From: Sulfurimonas sp.
GTDB lineage: Bacteria; Campylobacterota; Campylobacteria; Campylobacterales; Sulfurimonadaceae
Reading direction: 5' to 3'
Assembly: GCA_012963655.1 (NCBI GenBank)
Contig: DTVI01000082.1
Coordinates: forward strand, 1-9,568
Length of the DNA stretch: 9,568 nt
In this document: positions 5,671 through 9,568 of the stretch, piece after piece
How the letters are laid out: every line of letters begins with the position of its first letter
How positions within the stretch are numbered: the stretch's first letter is position 1
Notes under the pieces: generated by a model
Databases searched by the model: none
What the model saw: only the letters and a program-made list of their open reading frames with translations
What the model was told of the DNA's origin: nothing
Position numbers and translations under genes: made by a program

Positions 5671-7587
5671 ATGCCGAACCTACTTAAATATGAAGATTCA
5701 CCTTACTTACTACAACATCAAGACAATCCTGTGCATTGGTACCCTTGGTGCGATAAAGCCTTTGAAATGGCTAAAAAGCACAACAAGCCTATTTTTATTT
5801 CTATTGGTTACAGTTCTTGCCATTGGTGTCATGTTATGGAAGATGAAGTATTTAAAGATAAAGGATTGGCTCGTAAACTCAATGAAGACTTTATCTGCAT
5901 TAAGGTAGATAGAGAAGAACGTCCTGATATTGACAAGTTTTATCAAGAAGTACATATGATTTTAAATCATCGTTCAGGGGGATGGCCAACTTCTATCTTT
6001 TCTACCCCTGAAAACAAGCCTTTTTATGCAGGTACTTATATCCCCCCTAGGTCTGAGCATAATGTAATGGGATTTGGGGAGTTAATCAATATTATCAGTC
6101 TTAAGGTAAGTCAAAATGATAAGGTCTTGTTTGATAATGCCCAAGAAATCCAAGGATTTCTTAAACCCTCAAGTAGACCTACTCAAGCTGCTAAACTAAG
6201 TGATAGTATAATAACTACTTTTATGAATCAAGCTAATCATAATTTTGATATTAACTTTGGTGGCTTTGGACAAGCACCTAAGTTTCCTCAGGTATCCACA
6301 CTTAAAAGCCTTTTAGATATTTACTTAGTCAGTAAAAATGATGATGCCTTGCATATGCTAACTCACACCCTAGACTCCATGATTCAAGGGGGAATATATG
6401 ACCTTATAGAAGGTGGGTTTTGCCGTTACTCTACAGAAAACACATGGCTTATCCCTCATTTTGAAAAGATGACTTATGATAATGCCTTATTAATAGAGCT
6501 TTTTACTCTGACCTATAAGGCTACCAATAATGAAAAATATCTAAACATTGCCAAAGATACTGCAAACTTTATGTTAAGGAAGATGAGTGAAAAGAACTTA
6601 TTTTATACTGCAAGTGATGGGGTTGAAGGAAAATATTTTGTATATGAGTATGAACAGACACTAGCCTATTTCCAAGATAATGGCTTTAAGGAAGAAGAAG
6701 CCTTAGAAGTTTTACCCCATCTTCATATAACCCCTACTGGAAACTTTGAAGAGATGAGTATTATTAGAAGAAATGACGAAGACAAGCCTAAAAATTATGA
6801 CAAGGCTATTTTCTTACTAAAAAAAATAAGACAAGAAAGAGATTACCCTTTTATTGACACCAAAATCATCACCTCATGGAATGCCATGATGATAAAGTCC
6901 TTATTTACACTTTCAAATTTCGATGACAGCTTCAAAGAAAGTGCTAAAAAACATATGCAAGCCTTATTGGAAAAACTATATAAGGATAAACATTTATATC
7001 ATACATCTATGCTTGATACAGACCCTAAGATTAGAGCTTTTTTAGAAGATTATGCTTATATGTCAACAGCTTTAGTTCAAGCTTACCAAAGTACCTTAGA
7101 CACTAACTATCTAAATCTAGCTCAAGAAATTATGGACAAGTCCTTATCAATCTTCTTTCAAGGGGGAAAATGGTTTTTTTCAAAAGGAGATTTTATTACA
7201 GACGCGGATGTAACAGATAGTTCTTACGCAGGTTCTGTGGGTGTTATCATAGATGCTCTTTTATCCTTAGGCGTACTTGTTGATATAAAGTACAGAGATA
7301 TAGCCTTTATGAGTTTAGAATATCATTCAGCAGACCTCGTTAAAAGACCCCTTAGATATCCATACTTGTTTAATCAAGCCTTGCGTTACATCAAAGAAGA
7401 CCGTCTTATTAAAGGGGATAAGAAAGCCTTAAAAACATGTGCAAAAGATTTTTTCGATTTAAAATATCCCTTTATTTTACGCCAAATTACACAAAATGAA
7501 CAAATGCTTTTATGCGGGGTACAAAGTTGCTATACAAACCTAGACAATGATGCAGATCTTAAGTTAGAGATAGAGAAAACATTATAA
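5671..7587 (+). CDS. DUF255/YyaL-type protein with thioredoxin-like N-terminal domain
   Basis: A 638-residue cytoplasmic protein of the YyaL/SPATA20 family. The N-terminal thioredoxin-like DUF255 domain (about 1-165) carries SPYLLQHQDNPVHWYPW (10-26), the active-site-like CHWC at 50-53, KVDREERPDID (78-88) and SGGWP (102-106). The remainder is an alpha-helical barrel resembling six-hairpin glycosidases or N-acylglucosamine epimerases, with landmarks GGFGQAPKFP, EGGFCRYST, WLIPHFEKMTYDNALL and SWNAMMI. The family has no firmly established reaction, so redox or sugar-modifying roles are speculation. There is no signal peptide. The length is slightly short of what I recall as usual (about 670-690), with a compact C-terminus ending after a C-x4-C pair (CGVQSC). 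ATG 5671 has AAGG at 5661-5664 with 6 nt spacing. The stop is TAA. It may share a transcript with the small membrane gene upstream. Confidence 0.93.
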   Translation: MPNLLKYEDSPYLLQHQDNPVHWYPWCDKAFEMAKKHNKPIFISIGYSSCHWCHVMEDEVFKDKGLARKLNEDFICIKVDREERPDIDKFYQEVHMILNHRSGGWPTSIFSTPENKPFYAGTYIPPRSEHNVMGFGELINIISLKVSQNDKVLFDNAQEIQGFLKPSSRPTQAAKLSDSIITTFMNQANHNFDINFGGFGQAPKFPQVSTLKSLLDIYLVSKNDDALHMLTHTLDSMIQGGIYDLIEGGFCRYSTENTWLIPHFEKMTYDNALLIELFTLTYKATNNEKYLNIAKDTANFMLRKMSEKNLFYTASDGVEGKYFVYEYEQTLAYFQDNGFKEEEALEVLPHLHITPTGNFEEMSIIRRNDEDKPKNYDKAIFLLKKIRQERDYPFIDTKIITSWNAMMIKSLFTLSNFDDSFKESAKKHMQALLEKLYKDKHLYHTSMLDTDPKIRAFLEDYAYMSTALVQAYQSTLDTNYLNLAQEIMDKSLSIFFQGGKWFFSKGDFITDADVTDSSYAGSVGVIIDALLSLGVLVDIKYRDIAFMSLEYHSADLVKRPLRYPYLFNQALRYIKEDRLIKGDKKALKTCAKDFFDLKYPFILRQITQNEQMLLCGVQSCYTNLDNDADLKLEIEKTL

Positions 7588-7590
7588 TCT

Positions 7591-7619
7591 TTGCATCCAA
7601 GTAAAAAAGTTGATATACT
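7591..7619 (+). promoter_or_regulatory. Sigma70-type promoter of the small lipoprotein gene
   Basis: TTGCAT (7591-7596) and TATACT (7614-7619) are separated by exactly 17 nt. Initiation is expected near 7626, leaving a leader of about 22 nt that contains the ribosome binding site AAGGAAG (7637-7643). It starts just 3 nt after the DUF255 stop, so the lipoprotein probably has its own transcript. Confidence 0.65.
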
Positions 7620-7647
7620 TGCTAGATAAAATTAGAAAGGAAGATTT

Positions 7648-7746
7648 ATGAAAAAATTTATTTTAGCCTTAGTTTTAATCATCATGGGCCTAGGCTTTAG
7701 TGCCTGTGAACGTAATGACTACCAACACCCTATGCATAGAAGATAA
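7648..7746 (+). CDS. Predicted 32-residue lipoprotein
   Basis: A tiny gene encoding 32 residues: a Lys-Lys start (MKKF), a hydrophobic stretch ILALVLIIMGLG, then a lipobox-like FSAC with the Cys at 20, and a 13-residue mature peptide CERNDYQHPMHRR. After signal peptidase II cleavage it would be a diacylglyceryl-anchored peptide, similar in architecture to entericidin-like mini-lipoproteins. Phe at -3 of the lipobox is atypical but tolerated. Support for it being real: a strong ribosome binding site AAGGAAG 4 nt before the ATG, a well-spaced promoter, a TAA stop, and a terminator region after it. Asp/Tyr/Gln/His-rich basic tail; function unknown. A five-base hairpin with a three-base loop (7746-7758, AACCG with CGGTT) starts within the stop codon. 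It lies between the DUF255 gene and convergent thrC. Confidence 0.7.
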   Translation: MKKFILALVLIIMGLGFSACERNDYQHPMHRR

Positions 7747-7776
7747 ACCGTAGCGGTTAAGCAGTAATATTTCTTT

Positions 7777-7805
7777 AAAAAATAAGTAGCATAAGCCTAC
7801 TTATT
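7777..7805 (-). terminator. Terminator of thrC, possibly bidirectional
   Basis: AATAAGTAG (7781-7789) pairs perfectly over nine bases with CTACTTATT (7797-7805) around a seven-base loop. On the minus strand it begins 5 nt after the thrC stop and ends in a run of six T (7782-7777), a good intrinsic terminator. On the plus strand the tail TTATTAATTATTATA is T-rich and could also stop the lipoprotein transcript. Confidence 0.75.
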
Positions 7806-7810
7806 AATTA

Positions 7811-9280
7811 TTATACGAAAGAGAGTATTTCTTTTTCAATATCTTCTTTATTTATAATACTGTCTTGACATATTTCTTTTGTAAATAAGGCAGTTATCAT
7901 ATCTGGAATAGCTAACTTTGCCTCTTTTGAAATCGACTTCAATGCGTCAATATCTTGTGCATCTACTTCCCCTGTTAAGGCATTAGCAATTGTTGGTGAG
8001 AATTTCGTCCATTCTGCCGTTGAATAAGCAATGGTCTTAATATTTTTAGTCGCACAAGTTTCATTTGCCTTAAAACATGTCGCCGTATGTGGGTCCATTA
8101 AATAACCTGATTCAAAGGCTTCTTTTATGTAAGCCTTCCCCTCCTCCCCATTACAAAAGTCTGCTGAAAAGACAGACTGAATCGTATAAAGTTCATCTGA
8201 GCTTAGTACGTAAGAATTATTTTCTTGTAAGTTACTCATTAATTCTTTTGTTCTTCTCGCACCAAACATATCAAATAAAATACGCTCAACATTAGATGAT
8301 TTTAAAATATCCATAGCTGGTGAAGTTGTTGAAATAACAGACGACTTTCTTAGGTCATACTTACCCTCATTAATAAATCGCGTAAGTACGTTATTTTCAT
8401 TTGAAGCGATAATAATCTTTTCAACAGGCAGACCCATTTTCATTGCGTAATATCCACCAAGAGCATTTCCAAAGTTTCCACTTGGCACGTTTAAATATAC
8501 TTTTTCACCTATACTTACTTCACCCTGACGAACAAGTTCTAAGTAAGAATGAATATGATAAATAATTTGAAAGATAATGCGTCCAAAATTTACTGAGTTT
8601 GCCGCAGATAAAGAGATATGATCTTCTTTTAACTTTGCCTTGAAGGTGTCTGAGTCTAATAGACTTTTAAGTGCATTTTGTGCATCATCAAAGTCTCCTT
8701 TGATCCCAATAACCTTTAAGTTACTTGCATCTTCTGTCACCATTTGAAGACGCTGAACATCTGAAGTTCCTCCATCTGGATATAAACAAGCAACTTGAAC
8801 ATTTGCTCTATTTTTAAAGGTTTCAAGAGCGGCAGGACCAGTATCTCCACTGGTTGCTGCTAAAATAAGATAGTTTTGATTTCTTTTTTGTGCGATAGAA
8901 GATAAAACAACACCAAAAGGCTGAAGTGCCATATCTTTAAAGGCACGTGTTGGACCATGATAAAGTTCACTTACAAAAAGATTTTCTTTTACCTTAACAA
9001 CAGGTACTGGGTTAGAACTGTCATCAAAATTATCATATAAGTCTAAGGCCTCATATAAAACATCTTTATCAATATCAATACCAAAACAAAGTAGCATGTC
9101 CATCGCCATTTCTTTATATGAAGAGTTAACATGTTTTTGTAAAAAAACTTCTCCTAAATCAGGAAGTTTCAAAGGTACATAAAGTCCTCCAAAAGACGCT
9201 ATTGGGCTTAAAATTGCTTGAGAAAAGCTAACATTATAAGGGCGAGACCCATCATTACCACGTGTTTCAATAAAGTTCAT
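7811..9280 (-). CDS. thrC: Threonine synthase
   Basis: Pyridoxal-phosphate enzyme converting O-phospho-L-homoserine to L-threonine plus phosphate, the last step of threonine synthesis, in the cytoplasm. The 489 residues fit the long class of the family. The N-terminal domain has SFSQAILSPIASFGGLYVP. The PLP-binding lysine is K115 in GPTRAFKDMALQ (109-120), ATSGDTGPA is at 142-150, CLYPDGGTSDVQRLQM around 165-180, and the phosphate-binding glycine-rich VPSGNFGNALGGY starts at 265. The ATG at 9280 has GGA 7 nt upstream; an ATG upstream at this site is out of frame. The stop is TAA, followed at once by a strong terminator. A TATAAT box lies about 38 bases upstream, so it is likely transcribed on its own. 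No attenuator with a Thr/Ile-rich leader peptide is visible. Confidence 0.97.
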   Translation of the reverse strand: MNFIETRGNDGSRPYNVSFSQAILSPIASFGGLYVPLKLPDLGEVFLQKHVNSSYKEMAMDMLLCFGIDIDKDVLYEALDLYDNFDDSSNPVPVVKVKENLFVSELYHGPTRAFKDMALQPFGVVLSSIAQKRNQNYLILAATSGDTGPAALETFKNRANVQVACLYPDGGTSDVQRLQMVTEDASNLKVIGIKGDFDDAQNALKSLLDSDTFKAKLKEDHISLSAANSVNFGRIIFQIIYHIHSYLELVRQGEVSIGEKVYLNVPSGNFGNALGGYYAMKMGLPVEKIIIASNENNVLTRFINEGKYDLRKSSVISTTSPAMDILKSSNVERILFDMFGARRTKELMSNLQENNSYVLSSDELYTIQSVFSADFCNGEEGKAYIKEAFESGYLMDPHTATCFKANETCATKNIKTIAYSTAEWTKFSPTIANALTGEVDAQDIDALKSISKEAKLAIPDMITALFTKEICQDSIINKEDIEKEILSFV

Positions 9281-9317
9281 ACATATCCATCAAAATATTT
9301 TTTACTTTCGTTTTGAA

Positions 9318-9323
9318 ATTATA
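9318..9323 (-). promoter_or_regulatory. thrC: -10 box of thrC
   Basis: Read on the minus strand this is a perfect TATAAT (context GCTATAATTTC). Initiation near 9311 would give a leader of about 30 nt to the ATG at 9280. No good -35 hexamer is seen at 16-18 nt, which is common in Campylobacterota, where the -35 region is poorly conserved. Confidence 0.65.
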
Positions 9324-9356
9324 GCGTAAGTTCATTGGAAATAGGAGGTCTGGAAG

Positions 9357-9383
9357 AAGGGATTAGACTCTGTTTAATCCCTT
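9357..9383 (-). terminator. Hairpin between the partial gene and thrC
   Basis: AAGGGATTA (9357-9365) pairs perfectly with TAATCCCTT (9375-9383), extended inward by one G-U and one A-T pair, leaving a five-base loop. It begins 12 nt after the stop of the minus-strand gene ending at 9395 and upstream of the thrC -10 box, as a terminator for that gene would. The following minus-strand bases are C/T-rich but lack a T-run, so termination would be weak or hairpin-only. Confidence 0.5.
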
Positions 9384-9387
9384 TAAG

Positions 9388-9418
9388 TCTAGGATTAACG
9401 TCCTAGATATTTTTCTTT
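9388..9418. other. Hairpin across the stop codon of the partial gene
   Basis: TCTAGGA (9388-9394) and TCCTAGA (9401-9407) form a perfect seven-base stem with a six-base loop that contains the stop codon of the minus-strand gene (9395-9397). On the plus strand it is followed by TATTTTTCTTT, so it has terminator form on the strand with no nearby upstream gene (thrC is convergent only with the lipoprotein). It may back up the neighbouring hairpin or block antisense transcription. Confidence 0.5.
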
Positions 9419-9568
9419 AGCACTTTTATTAAGTCCTGTTAATTCTCTTGTTACTGTATGCATAAGTTGTTTTGCCTTATAATCATCTTCTACTGTACTA
9501 AGGGTGCCCGAGTTCATTAATAAGGTATAAAAGCTATTGTAGTTAATAGCTTCTACTACTAAGAGCCA
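9395..9568 (-). CDS. C-terminal 57 residues of an unrecognised protein
   Basis: Reading the minus strand from the window edge, the frame beginning WLLVVEAINYNSFY stays open for 57 codons to TAA at 9397-9395; the gene's start is outside the window. The fragment goes from a hydrophobic/aromatic segment (WLLVVEAINYNSFYTLLM) to a polar helix-prone stretch (VEDDYKAKQLMHTVTREL) and a basic end (NKSAKEKYLGR). I do not recognise the family. It has no cysteine, zinc-binding or nucleotide-binding motif and is too short to type. It ends at a pair of hairpins and is separated from thrC by 114 nt holding the thrC promoter, so it is probably a separate transcript. The long open frame, normal codon use and position before a terminator-like hairpin support a real gene. 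Confidence 0.6.
   Translation of the reverse strand, partial: WLLVVEAINYNSFYTLLMNSGTLSTVEDDYKAKQLMHTVTRELTGLNKSAKEKYLGR

Noticed and set aside
5710..5955. Minus-strand open frame of 81 codons inside the DUF255 gene
   Set aside because: It overlaps the most conserved part of the thioredoxin-like domain on the opposite strand, so it is explained by that gene.
1..9568. Search for defence systems, CRISPR repeats, insertion-sequence ends, tRNA genes and toxin-antitoxin pairs
   Set aside because: No repeated spacer structure, transposase motif, terminal inverted repeats with target duplication, cloverleaf or paired small genes were found. The region is occupied by ordinary housekeeping genes.

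Overview
The window looks like a housekeeping stretch of an AT-rich Campylobacterota chromosome, probably a Sulfurimonas/Sulfurovum-type relative. That assignment rests on how the proteins read (FtsZ, PrmC, threonine synthase, Ste24-type protease, DUF4149 protein) and on base composition. No database search was possible, so genus is inference. I see no mobile element, CRISPR array, tRNA/rRNA, phage gene, toxin-antitoxin pair or recognisable defence locus.

Layout: (1) 1-1192, plus strand: the C-terminal three quarters of ftsZ, then a small J-domain protein gene. (2) 1243-5283, minus strand: in transcription order a MATE-type exporter, an M48/Ste24-like membrane metalloprotease, the release-factor methyltransferase prmC (16-nt overlap with the protease) and a DUF4149-type membrane protein. 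(3) 5288-7746, plus strand: a small two-helix membrane protein whose start lies 4 nt from the divergent MATE start, a 638-residue DUF255/YyaL-type thioredoxin-fold protein, and a 32-residue predicted lipoprotein with its own promoter. (4) 7811-9568, minus strand: threonine synthase (thrC) behind a clear -10 box, preceded by the last 57 residues of an unrecognised gene that runs off the window.

Most of these genes do unrelated core jobs: division, chaperoning, translation termination, membrane proteolysis, threonine synthesis. I see no new multi-gene system.

The most striking feature is an in-frame TGA at 55-57 in ftsZ, exactly at a glycine of the GGGTGTG GTP-binding signature. It is one base from GGA. 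The rest of the gene is intact, and TGA serves as the normal stop of prmC in the same window. A base error or a very recent null mutation is therefore likelier than a changed genetic code, but it should be checked. Other points worth a look are the very tight divergent start at 5283/5288, a near-perfect 16-bp hairpin between prmC and the DUF4149 gene, the unlisted mini-lipoprotein, and a strong excess of the word GCCTT in coding sense.
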